Assembly: GCA_016718315.1 (NCBI GenBank)
Contig: JADKDV010000001.1
Coordinates: 248,001-312,000, forward strand
Length of the DNA stretch: 64,000 nucleotides
Direction of reading: 5' to 3'
Source of the DNA: Candidatus Obscuribacter sp.
GTDB taxonomy: Bacteria > Cyanobacteriota > Vampirovibrionia > Obscuribacterales > Obscuribacteraceae
The notes below the pieces were generated by a model. The model did no database searches. It saw only the letters and a program-made list of their open reading frames with translations, and was not told the DNA's origin. Positions within the stretch are counted from its first letter, which is position 1; every line of letters starts with the position of its first letter. Made by a program: the position numbers and the translations under genes. Shown one piece after another: positions 51,892-60,640 of this stretch.

Positions 51892-53328
51892 ATGTCGACA
51901 GGATTTGGACACGATTTGAGTATGCCCGACAGAGACCCTCGTAGAGACGGGCCTTTTGTCCTGCGTGGTCGCTGGCAGGTGGTCGATTATCTCGGTCAGG
52001 GCGGCATGGGTACTGTTTATCTAGCCCGTGACCTTAACCTCGATAATCGCAAATGTGTCGTCAAAAAGCTGAGAGATGACTTCTTTAGAGAAGAAGACAA
52101 AGAAAAAGCACAGCAGTTCTTTTTGCGCGAAGCCACTGTTTTAAGCAAGCTACAACATCCCAATATCGTTCTGGTTCTGGATAGCTTCCAGGAAAACCAT
52201 GATAACTACCTGGTCATGGAATATGTCGAAGGGCATAACTTGCATGACATGCTCAAAGAGCGCGAAGAACCTTTTTCGGAAGAGCAGGTCCTGACCTGGT
52301 CAAGACAGATATGCGATGTTTTGCATTATTTGCATGCTAACGATCCGCCTGTAATTTACCGCGACCTCAAGCCATCCAACATCATGATTGACACCAAAGA
52401 CAGGGTCAAACTGGTGGATTTTGGTATTGCTCGTCTTTATCAAGACGACGGTGATAACACCCATGTGGTCTCGCAGGGATATTCACCTCCTGAGCAGTAT
52501 TGGGGCGGCGCAGACCCTCGCTCAGACGTATATGCTCTGGGTGCCACTATGTATTTTCTTTTGACTGGTGAGGAGCCACTTGCTCTTACAGTCTGCTCGC
52601 CTCGTCAGTCCAACGAGGATATCTCAGAGGGCACTGACTTGATTGTGCAGCGCGCCACCCAGCAGGATGTCTATTTGCGCTATCAGTCCGCCAGCGACAT
52701 GAAAGAAGAACTGGAGTACGTAGCCAGCGAAGAGGACGTCAGAAAGCCAGGATTTAGATGGTTGGAGCTATCTGTTGGAGTGCTTGTCACATTTTTGTCG
52801 GTGGGTGCCTGGTTTGCCTATAGCAAATTTGTCGAGATGCGCAACGACAACGAGATCCAGCTTAAGACCAATCAACAAGAGCGGGCTATTTTGCAGCGCC
52901 GCCTCGATGAAGTCAAAAAGCGCGAAGAAAGCCTGAAAAAAGCCAACGAAGCTAAATTTGAAAAAATGATGCGTGAACAGTCCCGGGGACTGAGCCCAGT
53001 CACACAGGCGCCAATCAGTAGCGGTGGACAGAGCTCTGATGAGTTTAGTGGCATGCTTGATGAGCTCAAAAACAAACCTAGCGCCACAATGACCCCCAAT
53101 ATGTCTGTGCCTAAAAACCTGCCTTTTGCCTTTGGCAATTTTACCCGTCAAAAATACGCTCCAGTGCAGCGCAATGCCCACCCTCAACCTTTTAGCGGCT
53201 TCAAATATCCAAACCAGCAGTGGGGCAATGTGCCGCCTGCTGGTAATGAACCAATGATGGACCGGGAAGAAAATCAAATCACTGATCAAGATGCGCTCAC
53301 GCCACTTGAAGAAGATACTCAGCGCTAG
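51892..53328 (+). CDS. transmembrane Ser/Thr protein kinase
   Basis: 478 residues. Kinase domain about 25-280: Gly-loop GQGGMG (35-40), Lys58/59, catalytic YRDLKPSN with Asp158 (Tyr in place of His), DFG 176-178, YSPPEQYWGGADPRSDVYAL. One membrane helix at about 291-311 is followed by a coiled coil (315-360). The extracytoplasmic tail of about 115 residues is rich in Pro, Asn and Gln. The topology is that of a PknB-like membrane sensor, though no PASTA domains are present. It is preceded by the mqnA gene (65 bases). Confidence 0.92.
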   Translation: MSTGFGHDLSMPDRDPRRDGPFVLRGRWQVVDYLGQGGMGTVYLARDLNLDNRKCVVKKLRDDFFREEDKEKAQQFFLREATVLSKLQHPNIVLVLDSFQENHDNYLVMEYVEGHNLHDMLKEREEPFSEEQVLTWSRQICDVLHYLHANDPPVIYRDLKPSNIMIDTKDRVKLVDFGIARLYQDDGDNTHVVSQGYSPPEQYWGGADPRSDVYALGATMYFLLTGEEPLALTVCSPRQSNEDISEGTDLIVQRATQQDVYLRYQSASDMKEELEYVASEEDVRKPGFRWLELSVGVLVTFLSVGAWFAYSKFVEMRNDNEIQLKTNQQERAILQRRLDEVKKREESLKKANEAKFEKMMREQSRGLSPVTQAPISSGGQSSDEFSGMLDELKNKPSATMTPNMSVPKNLPFAFGNFTRQKYAPVQRNAHPQPFSGFKYPNQQWGNVPPAGNEPMMDREENQITDQDALTPLEEDTQR

Positions 53329-53361
53329 GGCGATGCTCACGACTTTTTCACAACGGTACCT

Positions 53362-53411
53362 TTAGATTTAGTGCACGGTAGAGATACCGCCTTACTATGC
53401 ACCACATCTAA
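53362..53411 (+). ncRNA. nested hairpin with GNRA-type tetraloop in a 5' leader
   Basis: Three nested stems: TTAGAT (53362-53367) with ATCTAA (53406-53411), GTGCA (53371-53375) with TGCAC (53398-53402), and CGGTA (53376-53380) with TACCG (53385-53389). The last closes the tetraloop GAGA. An 8-base bulge separates the inner stems on the 3' side. It ends 25 bases before the ATG at 53437, so it could be a leader element of that gene. Confidence 0.35.
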
Positions 53412-53436
53412 TACCGAAGCGGTAATTGAGGCTCTG

Positions 53437-53679
53437 ATGAAAGCTATTGCCTGTGTCTTTGTAGCTCTATGTCTGGCAATTATGTCGGTGGAAGCAGTAC
53501 AGGCTGCCAAACCCTCCAAGGTCTCTGCTAGTAAAGGTGACCTTGTTGCTCTGGTCTTTGGCTCCAGCCGCCCCCGCACTCAGGTTGATAAGTTTGCACC
53601 CTCTGCCAGTGACGCTAGTCTCAGCGCTCAAAATGGCTCGTTAGTAGCAAATCGCCCAGTGGCACCGCTCTACAAGTAA
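53437..53679 (+). CDS. small exported protein
   Basis: 80 residues from ATG 53437 (GAGG 5-6 bases upstream; the frame is open 22 codons further). A clear signal peptide (MKAIACVFVALCLAIMSVEAVQA) leaves about 55 mature residues rich in Ser, Ala, Arg and Val without any recognised domain. It lies just downstream of the transmembrane kinase and behind a structured leader. Short secreted peptides of this kind are hard to assign. Confidence 0.65.
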   Translation: MKAIACVFVALCLAIMSVEAVQAAKPSKVSASKGDLVALVFGSSRPRTQVDKFAPSASDASLSAQNGSLVANRPVAPLYK

Positions 53680-54006
53680 AACTAGACCCTGTCTGTATCC
53701 CTCAACACCCTTGTGTTGCGAAAGATTAATTTATTTACCCGGCTGTCAAGACTTTGGATCAATCCCTAATTTGTCGCGTCCCACAGTCTATAAGTGTGTG
53801 ACTGAGGGATAAATGACTGGCATTTCTAAATTAGGCGCTTTTGAGGATGATAATTCTTCTCTAGCCTTATCCTTTCAAGGTTTCAGAAAGCCAAGAGGTA
53901 GCATATAATAGGTATACCTGATTTTTATTGCCGAGCCTAAAGTTCGGTATAGTCTATGGTCTAACAGCTCATCTAAATAGGATTTCAAAGGTCTAGGACT
54001 GCAAAA
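53680..54006. other. 327-bp intergenic region
   Basis: Contains one possible 31-codon ORF (53813-53908, listed separately). No tRNA or strong terminator. A TTGCCG / TATAGT pair near 53930-53955 has only about 14 bases of spacing, so no promoter is called. Confidence 0.5.
53813..53908 (+). CDS. possible 31-residue peptide similar to the next gene's N-terminus
   Basis: ATG 53813 has GAGGG 5 bases upstream and the frame runs 31 codons to TAA. Its C-terminal half (DDNSSLALSFQGFRKPRG) resembles the start of the following acyltransferase-like protein (EEDKALSFTMGKLPRPR), both having D/E-rich residues, ALSF and a basic PR motif. It could be a decayed partial duplication of that start or a leader peptide. 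It is too short for certainty. Confidence 0.3.
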   Translation: MTGISKLGAFEDDNSSLALSFQGFRKPRGSI

Positions 54007-54861
54007 ATGGAAGAAGAAGATAAGGCTTTAAGCTTCACAATGGGCAAGCTGCCCCGACCACGCTTGAACGTACTGGATATCATCCACGTCTATAGCAAGG
54101 ACGCTGTGCCAACCTATCTCTTTTGTGATGTAGATATGGGTTGGGCCGAAGAAGTTAGACAAAAGCTCAAGTCTTATGGTCAGAAGGTGACTATTACAGC
54201 CTTTTTGCTCAAGGCCATTGGTATTGCTCAAAGAGCTCATCCTGAGAGCCGGACAGCACTTTTGCCCTGGGGACGTACCGTAACTTTTAACAATATAGTT
54301 GCTGGTTTTACTGTGGAGCGCGTCATTGGTAAGCATCCAGCAGTATTTTTTGGCGCCATCGCCAATCCAGACACCAAAACAGTAGAAGAAATCGCCAACG
54401 AACTGCGCAACTATGCAGAAGCTAAAATTGAGACAGTGCCTCGTTTAGATGAGCAGCACAAGTTTAATAAGACACCGGGTTGGTTCAGACAGTTCGTTTT
54501 GTGGGCTGGTATGCACTTCCCCAAAGTACGTCTTAAGTTTATGCCTGCTACTTTTGGTCTGTCTTCACTGGGCAAATTCGGTATGACAGGTCTAATTCCA
54601 CCCTGTGTCACCACCTCGACAATTGGTGTGGGCGAAGTGGAAGAGAGAGCTGTTGTGCGTGATGGCCGCATCGAGATTCGTCCGATGGTAACTATCATCC
54701 TCAACTTTGATCATCGCCTCATGGACGGTGCTCCTGCTGCGCGCTTTATGTCTGATGTCAAAAAGCTCTTAGAAGGCGGCATGGAAAACTATATCCAAAT
54801 GGCTAACTGTGCCAGTGGAGAAGAGATGTCGCTGGAAAAGCGCCCAGCTTTACTTAATTAG
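54007..54861 (+). CDS. stand-alone 2-oxoacid dehydrogenase acyltransferase-like domain protein
   Basis: 284 residues resembling the E2 catalytic domain of 2-oxoacid dehydrogenase complexes and CAT-type acyltransferases. The catalytic motif FDHRLMDGAP is near the C-terminus (about 238-247), with the preceding NIVAGFTVERVI and SSLGKFGMTGLIPP segments. There is no lipoyl or peripheral-subunit-binding domain, so it is not a normal E2 core. It may acylate a small molecule or lipid, or be a decoy of unknown role. No dehydrogenase genes are adjacent. Confidence 0.75.
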   Translation: MEEEDKALSFTMGKLPRPRLNVLDIIHVYSKDAVPTYLFCDVDMGWAEEVRQKLKSYGQKVTITAFLLKAIGIAQRAHPESRTALLPWGRTVTFNNIVAGFTVERVIGKHPAVFFGAIANPDTKTVEEIANELRNYAEAKIETVPRLDEQHKFNKTPGWFRQFVLWAGMHFPKVRLKFMPATFGLSSLGKFGMTGLIPPCVTTSTIGVGEVEERAVVRDGRIEIRPMVTIILNFDHRLMDGAPAARFMSDVKKLLEGGMENYIQMANCASGEEMSLEKRPALLN

Positions 54862-54879
54862 TCGGTCCTGCCGATTAAT
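54857..54879. terminator. hairpin between convergent genes
   Basis: ATTAGTCGG (54857-54865) pairs with CCGATTAAT (54871-54879) with one G-U and a 5-base loop. It covers the acyltransferase stop and the last base of the convergent patatin gene. There is no T-tract, so it may act only as a weak bidirectional terminator. Confidence 0.35.
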
Positions 54880-55877
54880 CAGTTGCGACCGTATTTTTCA
54901 AGCAATTCTCTTATGGCTGGAGCGGCACTGTGTCCGGCTTTTGTCCCGGCATCTATACAGGCTCTGGCGTCTTTGGCACTGGTTGAGATCATGCCAACGC
55001 TGCCTATTTCTGGCTCGATAACATAATCGGCCAGGCGTTTTTGTTCTTTGTCGATATGGTTCAAATGCATTTCCACGACACGGTGAGCAACACTGCCTAC
55101 TTTGTGATAAGTCTGCTCATCGGTGTTTTCGATTTTTTCGTCGACATTTATTGCTACAACTATGTCTCCACCTAATTCTCGTGCTTGCATAACCGGTAGA
55201 TTGACCAGCGCACCGCCATCGACAAAGAGATCCCCGCCTAACTTAACTGGCTTGCGCAGAGCCGGAATAGCACAGCTAGCTTGCAGCGCTTTGCCCAGAT
55301 TGCCGCTTTTGATTGTCTTGGCTTTGCCATCAAGCAAGCTCACAGCCACTGCCCCAAAGGGTATTTTAAGATCCTCGATATTGTGCTCAGTTACTGGCAC
55401 TTGTTTGTTGAGATAAGTAGCAAAACGTTTGCCTCGATAAAGACCGTCATAGGGCTCAATACCAATTAATCGTGGCGTATAAAAGAGCGGGATAACCATT
55501 ACTCTCAATTTGAGCGGTATAGTCAAAAAGGCGTGCATCAGCTTCTTTTGAGTAAACTCTTCTTCGATGTGGATTGGCGTTACACCAGCTGCATAGAGCC
55601 CGCCCACGACCGCGCCCATACTGGTGCCGGTGATGATATCGATAGTGATGCCTTCGTCTTCCAGTGCTTTGAGCACACCGATGGCACTGGCCGAGCGTAG
55701 TCCACCGCCACCGATAGCTATTGCCAGTTTTGGTTTTACTGGCACTGACTGTGCTTGTGCTTCTATTTTGATGCCAGTTTTTTGTTGCTCCTGAGCACAA
55801 GCCGGACTGACTTGCCCCAGGGCAATAAGCAAAAAGGCAATGATTAGCCGTCTCAAGCGCTTTAGCTCCAGATCCAT
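54879..55877 (-). CDS. patatin-like phospholipase
   Basis: 332 residues. Signal peptide or anchor at the N-terminus (LIIAFLLIALGQVSPACA). Patatin signatures: oxyanion loop GGGGLRSASA, nucleophile Ser in GTSMGAVVG, and the catalytic Asp in LFVDGGALVNLP. It hydrolyses acyl ester bonds in lipids at or outside the membrane; lipid class unknown. The ATG at 55877 overlaps the upstream gene by 16 bases. A TTG at 55856, with GGAG 9 bases upstream, is a credible alternative. Confidence 0.9.
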   Translation of the reverse strand: MDLELKRLRRLIIAFLLIALGQVSPACAQEQQKTGIKIEAQAQSVPVKPKLAIAIGGGGLRSASAIGVLKALEDEGITIDIITGTSMGAVVGGLYAAGVTPIHIEEEFTQKKLMHAFLTIPLKLRVMVIPLFYTPRLIGIEPYDGLYRGKRFATYLNKQVPVTEHNIEDLKIPFGAVAVSLLDGKAKTIKSGNLGKALQASCAIPALRKPVKLGGDLFVDGGALVNLPVMQARELGGDIVVAINVDEKIENTDEQTYHKVGSVAHRVVEMHLNHIDKEQKRLADYVIEPEIGSVGMISTSAKDARACIDAGTKAGHSAAPAIRELLEKYGRN

Positions 55878-57145
55878 TGCATGCGGGCAGGCACAGTCAG
55901 ACCTAGTTTGGAGAGGGTCTCATCCAGTGTAAGAGATTCGAGTTTGCATTTGCGCAGACAGTTTGTAGCTTGTTCAGCAGAGATAAAGCCTTGATGGTAG
56001 AGCGAATAAGTACGCAGGGCTGTGTACAAAATGGTCTCTGAAATAGCGCCTGTGGAGAGCACTTTTTTGCCCACCTTGATGGCGCTCTTTTCGCTTATAT
56101 CGGCTACTTTGCGGATATCCTCGTCACTAATCAGACCGGCTTCGACAAGTAATTTTGCTGGCAAAAATTCTTTTGGCTCAGCATGTGTTTGTTGATAAAG
56201 CTCAGCCACTGCTTGATAGACCATGACACTGCGCGCTTTAACGTTTTTAAGTGCTTCAGCTGCCTGAAAGGCTTTGAGTGTGTTGTTCGAAACCATATCT
56301 TGTAAGACAATCGCTGCTTCTAAGAGATCATGGGTGACAAGACCCTGTTCAAGCAAGATTTGACCAAATTGTTTTTCTTTGACCAGCTCAATTTCCATAC
56401 ATTCAAGCATGTCGCCTTCAGACAAAAAGCCAGCCATTAAGACTAGCTCGCCAATACGCACTGTTTGTCCGGCTTTTTCGGAGTAGTAACCAAGCTCAAA
56501 TAGCGCTTGCTCCACACTGACCCGGCGCCGACCGACTATCTGTAGACCCTGTATCGCTTGATCTTTTGTGATGCGACCATCGCGTACAAGTAGTTGTGCT
56601 GTCAAAGCGGCATTCATCATCCAGCCAGAGAGGTCACGGTTGAGCACCATGATGCGGCCCATCTGCATGCCAGTGTCTTTGGCCTGGATAATGGAGCGAC
56701 CAAGTTGCTCGTTAGTAATTAGCTCTGATGATAAAAGCAGCTCGGTGAGCGGATTGGTGATTGATTGTACGGTTTGAGTCTTTTTGTGGACCGAGGTTAT
56801 TACGCCAATGGCGTCATCCATGGTCATATTATTTTGTCTGGCTAGCCGGAGCGCTTTTAGGGCCAGATCCACTGTCGCTTTATTGGAGCGCACCAGTTCT
56901 TCTGCTTCAAGCACAATCTTGATAGTGGCTTCACCCACCAAATTGAGCATAGCAAGAGCACGTGGTAGTGGCACGTTTAAACTTTTGGCGGTGGTCATCG
57001 CTTCGTCCAGCTTTTGCTGTGAAACGATGCTCGCCCCAAGCAGTAATGTTGGGAGGGCGTCAGCCGTTGCCTGTTTATCGAGCATGGATGGTCTTTCGGA
57101 TACTGGGATTACCGGAGTGCTAGTCAGTGCGCTAGTCAGGCGCAA
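55862..57145 (-). CDS. four-repeat MshEN-like protein
   Basis: 427 residues made of about four related 90-residue helical modules, roughly 30-120, 135-225, 230-325 and 335-425. Each starts with a hydrophobic LLL/LVL and a short loop plus acidic or polar residues (ASIVSQQKLDEAM, SELITNEQLGRSI, GFLSEGDMLECM, GLISDEDIRKV). This pattern is the GspE N-terminal / MshEN domain, which in other bacteria binds cyclic di-GMP. No ATPase domain follows. A GGDEF gene lies 1 kb away, so a second-messenger link is plausible but inferred. Confidence 0.7.
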   Translation of the reverse strand: MRLTSALTSTPVIPVSERPSMLDKQATADALPTLLLGASIVSQQKLDEAMTTAKSLNVPLPRALAMLNLVGEATIKIVLEAEELVRSNKATVDLALKALRLARQNNMTMDDAIGVITSVHKKTQTVQSITNPLTELLLSSELITNEQLGRSIIQAKDTGMQMGRIMVLNRDLSGWMMNAALTAQLLVRDGRITKDQAIQGLQIVGRRRVSVEQALFELGYYSEKAGQTVRIGELVLMAGFLSEGDMLECMEIELVKEKQFGQILLEQGLVTHDLLEAAIVLQDMVSNNTLKAFQAAEALKNVKARSVMVYQAVAELYQQTHAEPKEFLPAKLLVEAGLISDEDIRKVADISEKSAIKVGKKVLSTGAISETILYTALRTYSLYHQGFISAEQATNCLRKCKLESLTLDETLSKLGLTVPARMQWIWS

Positions 57146-57228
57146 AAATATGGTTGATAAACATACTGTACCAATTTATGGCATGGCTATAACGTGATCT
57201 TTAGAGGCTGTCAAAATTCTCTTTATAA

Positions 57229-58032
57229 CTACACTGTTTGGATCTTGATGGGCGAGCCTGGAGCCGGATGGTCAAACTCATCGGCGGCACTGCCACCGCG
57301 TTTAAACAATTCCCAAAAACGGTTTTCGTGGCCAGAGCTACCAGGGGCAAAAGCAAGGTCGCCTTCCATGATGTTAAAGCTGCCTGATGCCACTGTGGCT
57401 GTGCTCATATGGCTGCCAATAGTTACCTTGAGGCGTGTGCCCGCGACAAGCTCGCTTACCAGTGGATCGCCAGCGCGAATGGTGGTCTTGATATTACCAA
57501 AGCTATCTATATAACCTATTACTGAGCTGGGAGGCTCCGGTACGACATCGAGTACTGCTAGTTTTTTGTTTCTAAAGCTAAAATCGCCACGCGATGCTTT
57601 AGATACAGCCAGAGGGAAGAAATCACGGGAGCGAAACTGACTGCCTGCTTCTTCTACATTTGTGCTCCAGACTTCTTGCACCTGGTCGCGTACAAAAGAT
57701 AACGAATAACCTGAATTGACCGCCACTACTTGCACACCATTTTTGAGCGTAGCAAATAATAGACCTTCGCCTTCATTGCCCGGTCTGGCATCTTTTTTGT
57801 CTTTGCGCGGGGCACAATTGGCAAAAACCAGCAAGTTTTTGGGTCTAAGCTCGCGCGCCGACAGGGCTAACTGAGCGACGATAAAGCCGGTGGCCACAGT
57901 ATCAAAGGGCATCACCGAAGTGGTATGGATGCGTGTATCGTCATGCAGTTTGCAAGAAAGTGCAGCCATTATTTCGGCCCAGGCAAGGTCGCCGGAGGCA
58001 TAGTCGCAGACTAAATGGATAAATGAACTCAT
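57229..58032 (-). CDS. SAM hydrolase / chlorinase-fluorinase-family protein (DUF62)
   Basis: 267 residues of the DUF62 family: SFIHLVCDYASGDLAW, FATLKNGVQVVAVNSGYSL and VIGYIDSFGNIKTTIR are conserved. Characterised bacterial relatives split S-adenosylmethionine to adenosine and methionine using a hydroxide; a few are halogenases. Without the halogenase-specific residues confirmed, hydrolase is the safer reading. Monocistronic or loosely linked to the GGDEF gene upstream (54-base gap). Confidence 0.85.
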   Translation of the reverse strand: MSSFIHLVCDYASGDLAWAEIMAALSCKLHDDTRIHTTSVMPFDTVATGFIVAQLALSARELRPKNLLVFANCAPRKDKKDARPGNEGEGLLFATLKNGVQVVAVNSGYSLSFVRDQVQEVWSTNVEEAGSQFRSRDFFPLAVSKASRGDFSFRNKKLAVLDVVPEPPSSVIGYIDSFGNIKTTIRAGDPLVSELVAGTRLKVTIGSHMSTATVASGSFNIMEGDLAFAPGSSGHENRFWELFKRGGSAADEFDHPAPGSPIKIQTV

Positions 58033-58086
58033 ATATTTCCTTTCGTTCTAACCTTATGCCCGGTCTTTTGATTTTATTGCCCAGTA

Positions 58087-59841
58087 TTAGCTGTTAATGA
58101 TGCAATTGCGTCCAGCGTCTTTTGCCTTATAAAGTCTCTCGTCAGCCATTCTCAATAGCTCGTCGATATCTTTGCAGTCGTCAGGAAAGGAAACAATACC
58201 TGCCGAAAAACTGATATTGAAAATTTCACCGCGGTCGCCTTCAAATTGCATTTTATTCAATTCTTCCAGTGCTCTTTGTAAAGCACCTTTGGCGGTATCG
58301 CGGGGAATATGTCTGAAGCCTACAATAAATTCTTCCCCGCCCCAGCGACCTCTTACATCTTCTACCCTAAATCGCCGTTTGAGCAGATTGCCAAAGCCGG
58401 CAAGCACTCTGTCTCCAGCCAAATGCCCATAGGTGTCATTGATTTTTTTGAAATGATCCACATCTATGAGAGCAAGACTAAAAATTAGTCCGTTACGTTC
58501 ACTTTCTTCGGCCATATTGGCCAGTTCTTCCATAAAGGCCCGGCGTATGAGTAGTCCACTGAGGACATCGCAGTTTGAGCGCTCTTTCATCATACGAGAG
58601 CGCTCCAGCCTTACTTTGACCCTGGTTAAAAGCTCAACTTTAGCCACTGGTTTTGGTAGATAATCGTCTCCACCGGACTCAAAGGCAGCGAGCCTTGTCT
58701 CTAGACCCACCAGGGCAGTCAAAAATATTATCGGTAAATCCTGATACTGTGGCATGCTGCGCACCAGCCTGCAGATATCATAGCCGCTCACAGTAGGCAT
58801 ATGGATGTCGAGCAAAAGTAAGTCAGGGTGAAATTCTTGCATTACAGGCAAAAGATTTACCGTATCGGGCAAGACTCTTACGAGCATGCCTTCCTGACCA
58901 AGTACAGATGATACCAGTCTGACAAAGTCTTGATCATTGTCTACAATCAAGATGCGAGGACGTCCGCCCTGTCTAGCTCCCACTAGATATTCGATGGCTT
59001 CGCTCAATACATCGGCGGCAATTTGACTGGTGCCAGCACTATTGTCAGCCTGGGACTTTGCCACCATCAGAGATGCCCCGGCGTGGGTACTATCCTCGAT
59101 GTATTGTTGTTGCTTTGATGTTGATAAAAATGCCACTGGCAGGCTCTCATAGCCAGCAATAGAGCGCAGATCGCGGGCTAGATTGAGACTGGGAGCAGGG
59201 GTAGATACGTCAATATCTATAAGCACCGCATCCAGTGTCAGTTTGCTGGCCCTGGCAAGGGCGTCTTCTCTATCGGTGGCGGCAATCACTTGTACTTTTA
59301 TACCGGTGGCATTGGTCTGTACCCGGCTTTGCGAGACGCCTTGTTTGGCTACTACCATCACTCTTACAGCAGAAGAGTCATCAAAAGTGTCAAAATTATC
59401 GTCCGGTATGGCTGGTCCACGAGCTGGTGGCATCAGTGATTCTTCCTGAGCAACTTCCAGTGTGGTAAAGGCTCTTTTATCTACCATGGCAGTAGGATTA
59501 CCGCTCAAGGCATGAGCGTTGGCACTGACCAATTCCACCATCAAGTCAATTTCTTCCCAGGCCGCTTCATGTCTCATCAAGCTGTCTTCTTTTATGACAG
59601 AGAGTGCCTTTTCGAGCTGTCCTGCTGATTCGCCAAGGACGCCAAAGCCACAACTAGCAGCTGTCGCCTTGAGGTTGTGGGCGCAGGCAATTGAGTCAAT
59701 CAGACAATAAAGATCATCGGGATTATTGCGCGACAGGGCAATTGTTTCTTCTAGACGCTTGACTCGTTGTGGCAATATTTTTAAGTAATTAGACTGCAAT
59801 GTCTTGAGACTCGCGTCTTCTTGCTCTATGTGTGACTGCAA
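58087..59841 (-). CDS. Hpt-REC-REC-GGDEF signalling protein, diguanylate cyclase
   Basis: 584 residues. Hpt-like N-terminal helices with His55 in AHNLKATAASCG, a first receiver-like domain (about 155-285, Asp209 in VLIDIDVS), a well-formed receiver (295-410, Asp345 in LLLLDIHMP and Lys397 in YLPKPV), and a GGDEF domain (about 420-580) with GGEEF at 501-505. An inhibitory RxxD site (RVED) lies five residues before the GGEEF. It should make cyclic di-GMP under phosphorylation control. It overlaps the upstream receiver gene by 53 bases. Confidence 0.92.
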   Translation of the reverse strand: MQSHIEQEDASLKTLQSNYLKILPQRVKRLEETIALSRNNPDDLYCLIDSIACAHNLKATAASCGFGVLGESAGQLEKALSVIKEDSLMRHEAAWEEIDLMVELVSANAHALSGNPTAMVDKRAFTTLEVAQEESLMPPARGPAIPDDNFDTFDDSSAVRVMVVAKQGVSQSRVQTNATGIKVQVIAATDREDALARASKLTLDAVLIDIDVSTPAPSLNLARDLRSIAGYESLPVAFLSTSKQQQYIEDSTHAGASLMVAKSQADNSAGTSQIAADVLSEAIEYLVGARQGGRPRILIVDNDQDFVRLVSSVLGQEGMLVRVLPDTVNLLPVMQEFHPDLLLLDIHMPTVSGYDICRLVRSMPQYQDLPIIFLTALVGLETRLAAFESGGDDYLPKPVAKVELLTRVKVRLERSRMMKERSNCDVLSGLLIRRAFMEELANMAEESERNGLIFSLALIDVDHFKKINDTYGHLAGDRVLAGFGNLLKRRFRVEDVRGRWGGEEFIVGFRHIPRDTAKGALQRALEELNKMQFEGDRGEIFNISFSAGIVSFPDDCKDIDELLRMADERLYKAKDAGRNCIINS

Positions 59842-60217
59842 AGTCCCTATGATCTTGAAAAATCCCTTCTATCTGGGCGCCTAAAAGTCCTGCCTTGAGA
59901 GGGCGGTGGATCACGAGGCTGACTTTGAAGTCTTTTTTGAGTTGCTGATAGATAGCGCCGTCGCGCCACAGTCTTGAGACAAAGACAATGGGACAGTCTA
60001 TTAGTGCGTCCCGCAGTTTGACAATTAAGCCAATGCCGTCGATATCGGCCAGTTCGTCACCGACTATGATCAAATCATAGCCAATCAAACCTACCATTTC
60101 GAGCGCTTCTTTGCCGCTCTCAGTACTATCTACCTGATGCCCGCGAGCTTGCAAAAGTGCACTTACGAGTGCCTTGACTGAGCCTTCCTGTTCAACATGG
60201 AGGATGGTTCTGTACAT
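59789..60217 (-). CDS. degenerate single-domain receiver
   Basis: 142 residues with the CheY-like (receiver) fold: YRTILHVEQEGSVKAL, DLIIVGDELADIDG, then FVSRLWRD and VIHRPLKAG. The usual phospho-acceptor Asp is replaced by Gly53, the first acidic pair is Glu, and the conserved Lys before Pro is Arg. It is therefore probably not phosphorylated and would work by protein contact, perhaps with the overlapping GGDEF protein. Confidence 0.8.
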   Translation of the reverse strand: MYRTILHVEQEGSVKALVSALLQARGHQVDSTESGKEALEMVGLIGYDLIIVGDELADIDGIGLIVKLRDALIDCPIVFVSRLWRDGAIYQQLKKDFKVSLVIHRPLKAGLLGAQIEGIFQDHRDFAVTHRARRRESQDIAV

Positions 60218-60220
60218 TTA

Positions 60221-60610
60221 TTATTTGTCTTGCTCAGTCAGATCTATCGAAGCACTGTTGATGCAATAGCGCAAATTAGTGGGCTTGGGTCCATCATTAA
60301 AGACATGGCCTAAATGGGCGCCACAGTTTTGACAGGTGACCTCAACTCTGTGCATACCAAGAGTGTTGTCATCATGCTCAGCCACATTTTGCTCCACAAG
60401 TGGCGCATAAAAACTAGGCCAACCGCAGCCTGAGTCAAACTTATGTTCGCTGCTAAAAAGCTCAACGCCGCAGCATTTGCAGTTATAGACACCCTTGTCA
60501 TGAGTGTTCCAGTATTTACCTGTAAATGCTCGTTCAGTGCCTTTCTGGCGAGTGATGTAAAACTCCTCGGGCGTCAATTTTTGGCGCCACTCGTCATCGG
60601 TTTTTTTCAC
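60221..60610 (-). CDS. msrB: peptide-methionine (R)-S-oxide reductase
   Basis: 129 residues. Repairs methionine R-sulfoxide in proteins. It has two CxxC zinc motifs (CKCCG and CQNCG), the catalytic RYCINSASI and the GWPSFYAP and HRVEVTCQNCGAHLGHVF segments of the family. No signal peptide, so cytosolic. It is encoded 3 bases from the receiver stop. Confidence 0.96.
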   Translation of the reverse strand: MKKTDDEWRQKLTPEEFYITRQKGTERAFTGKYWNTHDKGVYNCKCCGVELFSSEHKFDSGCGWPSFYAPLVEQNVAEHDDNTLGMHRVEVTCQNCGAHLGHVFNDGPKPTNLRYCINSASIDLTEQDK

Positions 60611-60640
60611 GGTCTACCTGCAAACAGTTGATTTAGTCGA

